Assembly (NCBI RefSeq): GCF_000003605.2
Contig: NW_003158647.1
Coordinates: 1 to 20,762, forward strand
From: Saccoglossus kowalevskii
Lineage: Eukaryota > Hemichordata > Enteropneusta > Harrimaniidae
Direction: 5' to 3'
DNA: 20,762 bases
Part shown: piece by piece, positions 1 through 11,410 of the stretch
Position numbering within the stretch: position 1 is the first letter of the stretch
Layout of the letters: every line of letters starts with the position of its first letter
Made by a program: the position numbers and the translations under genes
Notes under the pieces: model-generated
Databases searched by the model: none
Told to the model about the DNA's origin: nothing
The model's input: the letters and a program-made list of their open reading frames with translations, nothing else

Positions 1-1127
1 AATGCAGATACGGGAAGACACACGCCATGAATATTAGCTGATGGGTAAATCACACTATTACCCAAAACTACATACAGGATACTTGAAGACATTCCCATGA
101 ATATTAGCTGATGGGTAAATCACACTATTACCCAAGGCTACATACATGATACGTGAAGACATACCCATGAATATTAGCTGATGGGTAAATCACACTATTA
201 CCAAAGACTACATACAGGATACGCGAAGACATACCCATGAATATTAGCTGATCGGTAAATCATACTATTACCCAAGACTACATACAGGATACGCGAAGAC
301 ATGAATATTAGCTGATTGGTAAATCACACTATTACCCAAGACTACATACAGGACACGCGAAGACATGAATATTAGCTGATGAGTAAATCACACTATTACC
401 CAAGACTACATACAGGATACTTGAAGACATACCCATGAATATTAGCTGATAGGTAAATCACACTATTACCCAAGGCTACATACAGGATACGCAAAGACAT
501 ACGCCATGAATATTAGCTGATGGGTAAGTCACACTTTTACCCAAGGCTACATACAGGATACGCGAAGACATACCCCATGAATATTAGCTGATGATAAAAT
601 CATACTATTACCCAAGGCTACATACAGGATACGTGAAGACATACCCATGAATATTAGCTGATGGGTAAATCACACTATTACCCAAGGCTACATACAGGAT
701 ACGCGAAGACATATCCCATGAATATTAGCTGATGGGTAAATCACACTATTACCCAAGGCTACATACGGAATGCGCGAAGACATACCCCATAAATATTAGC
801 TGATGGTTAAATCACACTATTACCTAAGACTACATACAGGATACATGAAGACATACCCATGAATAATAGCTGATGGGTAAATCACACTATTACCCAAGAC
901 TACATACAGGATACGCGAAGACATACGCCATGAATATTAGCTGATGGGTAAATCACACTATTACCCAAGACTACATACAGGATACGCGAAGACATACTCA
1001 TGCATATTAGCTGATGGTTAATTCACACTATTACCCAAGACTACATACAGGATACGCGAAGACATACCCATGAATATTAGCTGATGGGTAATTCACACTA
1101 TTACCCAAGACTACATACATGATTCGC
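1..1127 (+). repeat. Left-cut higher-order unit (16 monomers visible)
   Basis: The window opens inside a monomer with the AATGCAG variant otherwise seen at about 3026, 4213 and 9087. Then come 16 full monomers from position 14: an ACACGCC type, a CATTCCC type, two further variants, two 64-bp short monomers, T11, T12, T13 and T14, then T16 to T21 (T15 is missing). The part from about 80 to 430 resembles 10210-10565 and 12735-13090, sharing the CATACATGATACGTG variant and the short pair. T20 carries the NsiI-like ATGCAT near 1000. The unit ends at a marker variant (TGATTCGC) at about 1120. Confidence 0.8.
295..422 (+). repeat. Pair of 64-bp short monomers (copy 1)
   Basis: GAAGACATGAATATT starts at 295 and 359, giving two consecutive 64-bp monomers. 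Against the consensus, 6 bp (ACCCAT or an equivalent placement) are missing between two CAT triplets, as expected from replication slippage or short-homology deletion. The first copy carries GATTGG and the second GATGAG. Confidence 0.9.
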
Positions 1128-2328
1128 GAAGTTATACCCCATGAACATTAGCTGATGGATAAATCACACTATTACCCAAGACTACATACATGATACATGA
1201 AAACATACCCCATGAATATTAGCTGATGGGTAAATCACACTATTTTCCCAGACTACATACAGGATACGTGAAGACAAACCCCATGAATATTAGCTGATGG
1301 TAAATCACACTATTACCCAAGGCTACATACAGGATACTTGAAGACATACCCATGAATATTAGGTGATAGGTAAATCACACTATTACCCCAAGGCTACATA
1401 CAGGATACGCAAAGACATACGCCATGAATATTTAGCTGATGGGTAAGTCACACTTTTACCCAAGGCTACATACAGGATACGCGAAGACATACCCCATGAA
1501 TATTAGCTGATGATAAAATCATACTATTACCCAAGGCTACATACAGGATACGTGAAGACATACCCATGAATATTAGCTGATGGGTAAATCACACTACTAC
1601 CCAAGGCTACATACAGGATACGCGAAGAGATACCCATGAATATTAGCTGATGGGTAAATCACACTATTACCCAAGGCTACATACAGGATACGCGAAGACA
1701 TATCCCATGAATATTAGCTGATGGGTAAATCACACTATTACCCAAGGCTACATACGGAATGCGCGAAGACATACCCCATGAATATTAGCTGATGGTTAAA
1801 TCACACTATTACCTAAGACTACATACAGGATACATGAAGACAAACCCATGAATATTAGCTGATGGGTAAATCACACTATTACCCAAGACTACATACAGGA
1901 TACGCGAAGACATATCCCATGAATATTAGCTGATGGGTAAATCACACTATTACCCAAGGCTACATACGGAATGCGCGAAGACATACCCCATGAATATTAG
2001 CTGATGGTTAAATCACACTATTACCTAAGACTACATACAGGATACATGAAGACAAACCCATGAATATTAGCTGATGGGTAAATCACACTATTACCCAAGA
2101 CTACATACAGGATACGCGAAGACATACGCCATGAATATTAGCTGATGGGTAAATCACACTATTACCCAAGACTACATGCAGGATACGCGAAGACATACTC
2201 ATGCATATTAGCTGATGGGTAATTCACACTATTATCCAAGACTACATACAGGATACGCGAAGACATACCCATGAATATTAGCTGATGGGTAATTCACCCT
2301 ATTACCCAAGACTACATACAGGATTCGC
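1128..2328 (+). repeat. Higher-order unit of 17 monomers (1201 bp)
   Basis: The order is T1, T2, T3, a T11-like monomer, T12 to T18, then T16 to T18 again, then T19 to T21. Relative to the 21-type order, T4 to T10 are missing and T16-T18 are duplicated. Its first three monomers carry private changes (GAAGTTATACC, AAAACATACC, and a 69-bp T3 with a base missing in GATGGTAAATC), so this unit is a little more diverged than those to its right. It closes at the GGATTCGC marker at 2321. Confidence 0.8.
1694..2117 (+). repeat. 212-bp tandem duplication of three monomers
   Basis: T16-T17-T18 occurs as 1694-1905 and again as 1906-2117. The shared diagnostic variants are CATATCCC with TACGGAATGCGCG (TACGG at 1753 and 1965), GGTTAAATC with TTACCTAAG, and CATGAAGACAAACCC. 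The few differences seen by eye suggest a recent three-monomer unequal exchange. Confidence 0.9.
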
Positions 2329-2938
2329 GAAGACATACCCCATGAACATTAGCTGATGGGTAAATCACACTATTACCCAAGACTACATACAGGATACATG
2401 AAGACATACCCCATGAATATTAGCTGATGGGTAAATCACACTATTTTCCAAGACTACATACAGGCTACGTGAAGACAAACCCCATGAATATTAGCTGATG
2501 GGTAAATCACACTATTACCCAAGGCTACATACAGGATACGCGAAGACATACCCCATGAATATTTGGTGATGGGTAAATCACACTATTACCCAAGACTACA
2601 TACAGGATACTTGAAGACATACTCATGAATATTAGCTGATGGGTAAATCACACTATTACCCAAGACTACATACAGGATACGTGAAGACAAACCCCATGAA
2701 TATTAGCTGATGGGTAAATCACACTATTACCCAAGGCTACATACAGGATACGCGAAGACATACCCCATGAATATTTGGTGATGGGTAAATCACACTATTA
2801 CCCAAGACTACATACAGGATACTTGAAGACATACTCATGAATATTAGCTGATGGGTAAATCACACTATTACCCAAGACTACATACAGGATACGCGAAGAC
2901 ATATCCCATGAATTATATTAGGTGATGGGTAAATCACG

Positions 2939-3816
2939 CTATTACCCAAGACTACATACAGGATACGCGAAGAGATACCCCATGAACATTAGCTGATGGG
3001 TAAGTCACAATATTACCCATGACTAAATGCAGGATACGCGAAGACACACGCCATGAATATTAGCTGATGGGTAAATCACACTATTACCCAAAACTACATA
3101 CAGGATACTTGAAGACATTCCCATGAATATTAGCTGATGGGTAAATCACACTATTACCGAAGACTACATACAGGATACGCGAAGACATACCCATGAATAT
3201 TAGCTGATGGGTAAATCATACTATTACCCAAGACTACATACAGGATACGCGAAGACATGAATATTAGCTGATTGGTTAATCACACTATTACCCAAGACTA
3301 CATACAGGATACGCGAAGACATGAATATTAGCTAATGGGTATATCACGCTATTACCCAAGACTACATACAGGATACTTGAAGACATACCCATGAATATTA
3401 GCTGATGAGTAAATCACACTATTACCCAAGGCTACATACAGGATACGCGAAGACATACCCCATGAATATTAGGTGATGGGTAAATCACACTATTACCCAA
3501 GACTACATACAGAATACTTGAAGACATACTCATGAATATTAGCTGATGGGTAAATCACACTATTACCCAAGACTACATACAGGATACGCGAAGACATATC
3601 CCATGAATTATATTAGGTGATGGTTAAATCACACTATTACCCAAGACTACATACAGGATACTTGAAGACATACCCATGAATATTAGCTGATAGGTAAATC
3701 ACACTATTACCCAAGGCTACATACAGGATACGCAAAGACATACGCCATGAATATTAGCTGATGGGTAAGTCACACTTTTACCCAAGGCTACATACAGGAT
3801 ACGCGAAGACATACCC
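2939..3816 (+). repeat. 878-bp segmental duplicate, copy A (partner 4126-5003)
   Basis: Read base by base against 4126-5003 (offset 1187), I found no difference over 878 bp. Beyond the ends the copies diverge at once: position 2938 is G and 4125 is A on the left, and ATACCC is followed by A at 3817 against C at 5004 on the right. The block holds rare variants (AAGTCACAATATT, CTAAATGC, ACACACGCC, the 64-bp pair, CAGAATACTTG), so the identity is not merely that of similar consensus monomers. A related but slightly different copy starts near 9000 (offset 6061). Confidence 0.93.
3251..3378 (+). repeat. Pair of 64-bp short monomers (copy 2)
   Basis: Short monomers begin at 3251 and 3315. The first has GATTGGTTAATC and the second CTAATGGGTATATCACGC. 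Both variants recur in copies 3 and 4 of the pair, which shows shared descent. Confidence 0.9.
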
Positions 3817-4125
3817 ATGAATATTAGCTGATGGGTAAATCACACTATTAACCAAAGCTACATACAGGATACGCGAAGTCATACCCATGAATATTAGCTG
3901 ATGGGTAAATCACACTATTACCCAATACTACATACAGGATACGTGAAGACATACCCATGAATATCAGCTGATGGGTAAATCACGCTATTACCCAAAGCTA
4001 CATACAGGATACGCGAAGACATACACCATGAATATTAGCTGATGGGTAAATCACACTATTACCCAAGGCTACATACAGGATACGTGAAGACATACCCATG
4101 AATATCAGCTGATGGGTAATTCACA

Positions 4126-5003
4126 CTATTACCCAAGACTACATACAGGATACGCGAAGAGATACCCCATGAACATTAGCTGATGGGTAAGTCACAATAT
4201 TACCCATGACTAAATGCAGGATACGCGAAGACACACGCCATGAATATTAGCTGATGGGTAAATCACACTATTACCCAAAACTACATACAGGATACTTGAA
4301 GACATTCCCATGAATATTAGCTGATGGGTAAATCACACTATTACCGAAGACTACATACAGGATACGCGAAGACATACCCATGAATATTAGCTGATGGGTA
4401 AATCATACTATTACCCAAGACTACATACAGGATACGCGAAGACATGAATATTAGCTGATTGGTTAATCACACTATTACCCAAGACTACATACAGGATACG
4501 CGAAGACATGAATATTAGCTAATGGGTATATCACGCTATTACCCAAGACTACATACAGGATACTTGAAGACATACCCATGAATATTAGCTGATGAGTAAA
4601 TCACACTATTACCCAAGGCTACATACAGGATACGCGAAGACATACCCCATGAATATTAGGTGATGGGTAAATCACACTATTACCCAAGACTACATACAGA
4701 ATACTTGAAGACATACTCATGAATATTAGCTGATGGGTAAATCACACTATTACCCAAGACTACATACAGGATACGCGAAGACATATCCCATGAATTATAT
4801 TAGGTGATGGTTAAATCACACTATTACCCAAGACTACATACAGGATACTTGAAGACATACCCATGAATATTAGCTGATAGGTAAATCACACTATTACCCA
4901 AGGCTACATACAGGATACGCAAAGACATACGCCATGAATATTAGCTGATGGGTAAGTCACACTTTTACCCAAGGCTACATACAGGATACGCGAAGACATA
5001 CCC
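4126..5003 (+). repeat. 878-bp segmental duplicate, copy B (partner 2939-3816)
   Basis: Partner of 2939-3816 with no difference seen by eye. The two copies are separated by 309 bp (3817-4125) of atypical monomers with AACCAAAGC, AATATCAG and ACACCATG variants. The pair is therefore an interspersed duplication with its own spacer, or equally a 1187-bp tandem repeat whose second spacer was lost or replaced. Confidence 0.93.
4438..4565 (+). repeat. Pair of 64-bp short monomers (copy 3)
   Basis: Lies inside the 878-bp duplicate, exactly 1187 bp from copy 2, with the same two variants. Confidence 0.9.
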
Positions 5004-5413
5004 CATGAATATTAGCTGATGATAAAATCATACTATTACCCAAGGCTACATACAGGATACGTGAAGACATACCCATGAATATTAGCTGATGGGTAAATCA
5101 CACTACTACCCAAGGCTACATACAGGATACGCGAAGAGATACCCATGAATATTAGCTGATGGGTAAATCACACTATTACCCAAGGCTACATACAGGATAC
5201 GCGAAGACATACGCCATGAATATTAGCTGATGGGTAAATCACACTATTACCCAAGACTACATACAGGATACGCGAAGACATACTCATGCATATTAACTGA
5301 TGGGTAATTCACACTATTATCCAAGACTACATACAGGATACGCGAAGACATACCCATGAATATTAGCTGATGGGTAATTCACACTATTACCCAAGACTAC
5401 ATACAGGATTCGC

Positions 5414-6899
5414 GAAGACATACCCCATGAACATTAGCTGATGGGTAAATCACACTATTACCCAAGACTACATACAGGATACATGAAGACATACCCCATG
5501 AATATTAGCTGATGGGTAAATCACACTATTTTCCAAGACTACATACAGGCTACGTGAAGACAAACCCCATGAATATTAGCTGATGGGTAAATCACACTAT
5601 TACCCAAGGCTACATACAGGATACGCGAAGACATACCCCATGAATATTTGGTGATGGGTAAATCACACTATTACCCAAGACTACATACAGGATACTTGAA
5701 GACATACTCATGAATATTAGCTGATGGGTAAATCACACTATTACCCAAGACTACATACAGGATACGTGAAGACAAACCCCATGAATATTAGCTGATGGGT
5801 AAATCACACTATTACCCAAGGCTACATACAGGATACGCGAAGACATACCCCATGAATATTTGGTGATGGGTAAATCACACTATTACCCAAGACTACATAC
5901 AGGATACTTGAAGACATACTCATGAATATTAGCTGATGGGTAAATCACACTATTACCCAAGACTACATACAGGATACGCGAAGACATATCCCATGAATTA
6001 TATTAGGTGATGGGTAAATCACGCTATTACCCAAGACTACATACAGGATACTTGAAGACATACCCATGAATATTAGCTGATGAGTAAATCACACTATTAC
6101 CCAAGGCTACATACAGGATACGCGAAGACATACCCCATGAATATTAGGTGATGGGTAAATCACACTATTACCCAAGACTGCATACAGGATACTTGAAGAC
6201 ATACTCATGAATATTAGCTGATGGGTAAATCACACTATTACCCAAGGCTACATACAGGATACGCAAAGACATACGCCATGAATATTAGCTGATGCGTAAG
6301 TCACACTTTTACCCAAGGCTACATACAGGATACGCGAAGACATACCCCATGAATATTAGCTGATGATAAAATCATACTATTACCCAAGGCTACATACAGG
6401 ATACGCGAAGACATATCCCATGAATATTAGCTGATGGTTAAATCACACTACTACCCAAGGCTACATACAGGATACGCGAAGAGATACCCATGAATATTAG
6501 CTGATGGGTAAATCACACTATTACCCAAGGCTACATACAGGATACGCGAAGACATATCCCATGAATATTAGCTGATGGTTAAATCACACTATTACCTAAG
6601 ACTACATACAGGATACATGAAGACATACCCATGAATATTAGCTGATGGGTAAATCACACTATTACCCAAGACTACATACAGGATACGCGAAGACATACGC
6701 CATGAATATCAGCTGATGGGTAAATCACATTATTACCCAAGACTACATACAGGATACGCGAAGACATACTCATGCATATTAGCTGATGGGTAATTCACAC
6801 TATTACCCAAGACTACATACAGGATACGCGAAGACATACCCATGAATATTAGCTGATGGGTAATTCACACTATTACCCAAGACTACATACAGGATTCGC
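5414..6899 (+). repeat. Higher-order unit of 21 monomers, variant order (1486 bp)
   Basis: It has the same monomer number as the standard unit but a different order. T3-T4-T5 is repeated once, T10 and T11 are absent, and T16/T17 are fused into one hybrid monomer (6548-6618). The monomer at about 6407 joins a CATATCCC/GGTTAAA front to a CACTACTACCC back (T14-like). Private variants are GACTGCATAC at 6176 and GATGCGTAAG near 6293, both shared with 15471 and about 15588 at an offset near 9.3 kb. T20 with ATGCAT lies near 6775. Confidence 0.85.
6548..6618 (+). repeat. Hybrid T16/T17 monomer, recombination junction
   Basis: The 5' part (GAAGACATATCCCATG) is that of T16 and the 3' part (GGTTAAATC ... 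TTACCTAAG) is that of T17. T16 is normally followed by the TACGGAATGCGCG linker and then T17; here linker and one repeat length are gone. The simplest reading is an in-register exchange removing exactly one monomer, with the crossover somewhere in the common CATGAATATTAGCTGATGG stretch. Confidence 0.8.
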
Positions 6900-8389
6900 G
6901 AAGACATACCCCATGAACATTAGCTGATGGGTAAATCACACTATTACCCAAGACTACATACAGGATACATGAAGACATACCCCATGAATATTAGCTGATG
7001 GGTAAATCACACTATTTTCCAAGACTACATACAGGATACGTGAAGACAAACCCCATGAATATTAGCTGATGGGTAAATCACACTATTACCCAAGGCTACA
7101 TACAGGATACGCGAAGACATACCCCATTAATATTAGGTGATGGGTAAATCACACTATTACCCAAGACTACATACAGGATACTTGAAGACATACTCATGAA
7201 TATTAGCTGATGGGTAAATCACACTATTACCCAAGACTACATACAGGATACGCGAAGACATATCCCATGAATTATATTAGGTGATGGGTAAATCACGCTA
7301 TTACCCAAGACTACATACAGGATACTTGAAGACATACCCATGAATATTAGCTGATGAGTAAATCACACTATTACCCAAGGCTACATACATGATACGCGAA
7401 GACATACCCCATGAATATTAGGTGATGGGTAAATCACACTATTACCCAAGACTACATACAGGATACTTGAAGACATACTCATGAATATTAGCTGATGGGT
7501 AAATCACACTATTACCCAAGACTACATACAGGATACGCGAAGACATATCCCATGAATTATATTAGGTGATGGGTAAATCACACTATTACCCAAGACTACA
7601 TACAGGATACTTGAAGACATACCCATGAATATTAGCTGATAGGTAAATCACACTATTACCCAAGGCTACATACAGGATACGCAAAGACATACGCCATGAA
7701 TATTAGCTGATGGGTAAGTCACACTTTTACCCAAGGCTACATACAGGATACGCGAAGACATACCCCATGAATATTAGCTGATGATAAAATCATACTATTA
7801 CCCAAGGCTACATACAGGATACGTGAAGACATACCCATGAATATTAGCTGATGGGTAAATCACACTACTACCCACGGCTACATACAGGATACGCGAAGAG
7901 ATACCCATGAATATTAGCTGATGGGTAAATCACACTATTACCCAAGGCTACATACAGGATACGCGAAGACATATCCCATGAATATTAGCTGATGGGTAAA
8001 TCACACTATTACCCAAGGCTACATACGGAATGCGAGAAGACATACCCCATAAATATTTAGCTGATGGTTAAATCACACTATTACCTAAAGACTACATACA
8101 GGATACATGAAGACATACCCATGAATATTAGCTGATGGGTAAATCACACTATTACCCAAGACTACATACAGGATACGCAAAGACATACGCCATGAATATT
8201 AGCTGATGGGTAAATCACACTATTACCCAAGACTACATACAGGATACGCGAAGACATACTCATGCATATTAGCTGATGGGTAATTCACACTATTATCCAA
8301 GACTACATACAGGATACGCGAAGACATACCCATGAATATTAGCTGATGGGTAATTCACACTATTACCCAAGACTACATACAGGATTCGC
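6900..8389 (+). repeat. Reference 21-monomer higher-order unit (1490 bp)
   Basis: Starts of GAAG/AAAG boxes: T1 6900 (GAACATT), T2 6971 (CTATTTTCC), T3 7042 (GACAAACCCC), T4 7113 (TTAGGTG, here CATTAAT), T5 7184 (ACTCATG), T6 7254 (AATTATATTA with CACGC), T7 7328 (GATGAG), T8 7398 (TTAGGTG), T9 7469 (ACTCATG), T10 7539 (AATTATATTA with CACAC), T11 7613 (GATAGG), T12 7683 (GCAAAG, GTAAGTCACACTTTT), T13 7754 (GATGATAAAATCATAC), T14 7825 (CACTACTACCC), T15 7895 (GAAGAGAT), T16 7965 (CATATCCC, CATACGGAATG), T17 8036 (GGTTAAA, ACCTAA), T18 8109 (preceded by CAT), T19 8179 (ACGCC), T20 8250 (ATGCATATT, GTAATTC), T21 8320 (GTAATTC). Monomer lengths of 70, 71, 73 and 74 add to 1490 bp. T17 carries two private inserted bases. 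All types recur in other units. Confidence 0.88.
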
Positions 8390-9311
8390 GAAGACATACC
8401 CCATGAACATTAGCTGATGGGTAAATCACACTATTACCCAAGACTACATACAGGATACATGAAGACATACCCCATGAATATTAGCTGATGGGTAAATCAC
8501 ACTATTTTCCAAGACTACATACAGGCTACGTGAAGACAAACCCCATGAATATTAGCTGATGGGTAAATCACACTATTACCCAAGGCTACATACAGGATAC
8601 GCGAAGACATACCCCATTAATATTTGGTGATGGGTAAATCACACTATTACCCAAGACTACATACAGGATACTTGAAGACATACTCATGAATATTAGCTGA
8701 TGGGTAAATCACACTATTACCCAAGACTACATACAGGATACGTGAAGACAAACCCCATGAATATTAGCTGATGGGTAAATCACACTATTACCCAAGGCTA
8801 CATACAGGATACGCGAAGACATACCCCATGAATATTTGGTGATGGGTAAATCACACTATTACCCAAGACTACATACAGGATACTTGACGACATACTCATG
8901 AATATTAGCTGATGGGTAAATCACACTATTACCCAAGACTACATACAGGATACGCGAAGACATATCCCATGAATTATATTAGGTGATGGGTAAATCACGC
9001 TATTACCCAAGACTACATACAGGATACGCGAAGAGATACCCCATGAACATTAGCTGATGGGTAAGTCACAATATTACCCATGACTAAATGCAGGATACGC
9101 GAAGACACACGCCATGAATATTAGCTGATGGGTAAATCACACTATTACCCAAAACTACATACAGGATACTTGAAGACATTCCCATGAATATTAGCTGATG
9201 GGTAAATCACACTATTACCGAAGACTACATACAGGATACGCGAAGACATACCCATGAATATTAGCTGATGGGTAAATCATACTATTACCCAAGACTACAT
9301 ACAGGATACGC

Positions 9312-9439
9312 GAAGACATGAATATTAGCTGATTGGTTAATCACACTATTACCCAAGACTACATACAGGATACGCGAAGACATGAATATTAGCTAATGGG
9401 TATATCACGCTATTACCCAAGACTACATACAGGATACTT
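9312..9439 (+). repeat. Pair of 64-bp short monomers (copy 4)
   Basis: Short monomers at 9312 and 9376, exactly 6061 bp from copy 2 and with the same GATTGGTTAATC and CTAATGGGTATATC variants. Confidence 0.9.
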
Positions 9440-10428
9440 GAAGACATACCCATGAATATTAGCTGATGAGTAAATCACACTATTACCCAAGGCTACATAC
9501 AGGATACGCGAAGACATACCCCATGAATATTAGGTGATGGGTAAATCACACTATTACCCAAGACTACATACAGGATACTTGAAGACATACTCATGAATAT
9601 TAGCTGATGGGTAAATCACACTATTACCCAAGACTACATACAGGATACGCGAAGACATATCCCATGAATTATATTAGGTGATGGGTAAATCACACTATTA
9701 CCCAAGACTACATACAGGATACTTGAAGACATACCCATGAATATTAGCTGATAGGTAAATCACACTATTACCTAAGGCTACATACAGGATACGCAAAGAC
9801 ATACGCCATGAATATTAGCTGATGGGTAAGTCACACTTTTACCCAAGGCTACATACAGGATACGCGAAGACATACCCCATGAATATTAGGTGATGGGTAA
9901 ATCACACTATTACCCAAGACTACATACAGGATACGTGAAGACATACCCATGAATATTAGCTGATGGGTAAATCACACTACTACCCAAGGCTACATACAGG
10001 ATACGCGAAGAGATACCCATGGATATTAGGTGATGGGTAAATCACACTATTACCCAAGAATACATACAGGATACGTGAAGACATACCCCATGAATATTAG
10101 CTGATGGGTAAATCACACTATTACCCAAGAATACATACAGGATACGTGAAGACATACCCCATGAATATTAGCTGATGGGTAAATCACACTATTACCCATG
10201 ACTACATACAGGATACTTGAAGACATACCCATGAATATTAGCTGATGGGTAAATCACACTATTACGCAAGGCTACATACATGATACGTGAAGACATACCC
10301 ATGAATATTAGCTGATGGGTAAATCACACTATTACCAAAGACTACATACAGGATACGCGAAGTCATACCCATGAATATTAGCTGATGGGTAAATCATACT
10401 ATTACCCAAGACTACATACAGGATACGC

Positions 10429-10556
10429 GAAGACATGAATATTAGCTGATTGGTAAATCACACTATTACCCAAGACTACATACAGGATACGCGAAGACAT
10501 GAATATTAGCTGATGGGTAAATCACACTATTACCAAAGACTACATACAGGATACGC
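10429..10556 (+). repeat. Pair of 64-bp short monomers (copy 5)
   Basis: Short monomers at 10429 and 10493. The variants are GATTGGTAAATC and GATGGGTAAATC with TTACCAAAG, so this pair belongs to the lineage of copies 1 and 6 rather than copies 2 to 4. Confidence 0.9.
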
Positions 10557-10700
10557 GAAGACATATCCCATGAATTATATTATGTGATGGGTAAATCACA
10601 CTATTACCCAAGGCTACATACAGGATACTTGAAGACATACCCATGAATATTAGCTGATAGGTAAATAACACTATTACCCATGGCTACATACAGGATACGC

Positions 10701-11264
10701 AAAGACATACGCCATGAATATTAGCTGATGGGTAAATCACACTTTTACCCAAGGCTACATACAGGATACGCGAAGACATACCCCATGAATATTAGCTGAT
10801 GATAAAATCATACTATTACCCAAGGCTACATACAGGATACGTGAAGACATACCCATGAATATTAGCTGATGGGTAAATCACACTACTACCCAAGGCTACA
10901 TACAGGATACGCGAAGACATACCCATGAATATTAGCTGATGGGTAAATCACACTATTACACAAGGCTACATACAGGATACGCGAAGACATATCCCATGAA
11001 TATTAGCTGATGGGTAAATCACACTTTTACCCAAGGCTACATACAGGATACGCGAAGACATACCCCATGAATATTAGCTGATGATAAAATCATACTATTA
11101 CCCAAGGCTACATACAGGATACGTGAAGACATACCCATGAATATTAGCTGATGGGTAAATCACACTACTACCCAAGGCTACATACAGGATACGCGAAGAC
11201 ATACCCATGAATATTAGCTGATGGGTAAATCACACTATTACACAAGGCTACATACAGGATACGC
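10701..11264 (+). repeat. Two 282-bp four-monomer blocks in tandem
   Basis: GATGATAAAA (T13) recurs at 10798 and 11080, exactly 282 bp apart. Each block reads: a CACTTTTACCC monomer, T13, T14 (CTACTACCC), and a monomer ending TTACACAAGG. The first monomer starts GCAAAGACATACGCC in block 1 and GCGAAGACATATCCC in block 2, so the duplication breakpoint lies within that monomer. The same 282-bp spacing is present at 11642/11924 and 13323/13605, so this duplication is older than the 844-bp and 1681-bp ones. Confidence 0.88.
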
Positions 11265-11410
11265 GAAGACATACCCATGATTATTAGCTGATGGGTAAAT
11301 CACACTATTACCCAAGGCTACATACGGAATGCGCGAAGACATACCCCATGAATATTAGCTGATGGTTAAATCACGCTATTACCTAACACTACATACAGGA
11401 TACATGAAGA

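Larger units (their letters stand above)
2329..5413 (+). repeat. Long irregular unit (about 44 monomers, 3085 bp)
   Basis: No marker occurs between 2321 and 5406. The order is T1 to T5, then T3-T5 again, T6, the GAAGAGAT/GAACATT monomer with AAGTCACAATATT, the ACACACGCC monomer, two variants, a short pair, T7 to T12, and five atypical monomers (3800-4130, with AACCAAAGC, GAAGTCAT and AATATCAG variants). Then comes a second copy of the GAACATT-to-T12 block, followed by T13, T14, T15, T19, T20 and T21. It contains the 878-bp duplicate pair annotated separately. The 848-bp stretch 2113-2960 resembles 5198-6045 at an offset of 3085. Confidence 0.75.

Noticed and set aside
7328-7397. Hammerhead ribozyme, as in some satellites (CTGATGAG followed by a stem in the T7 monomers)
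   Set aside because: After the GTAA/TTAC stem the required GAAA is replaced by CCAAGG, and no strand complementary to the bases before CTGATGA follows a UH cleavage triplet. The consensus monomer has CTGATGG and lacks even the first core box.
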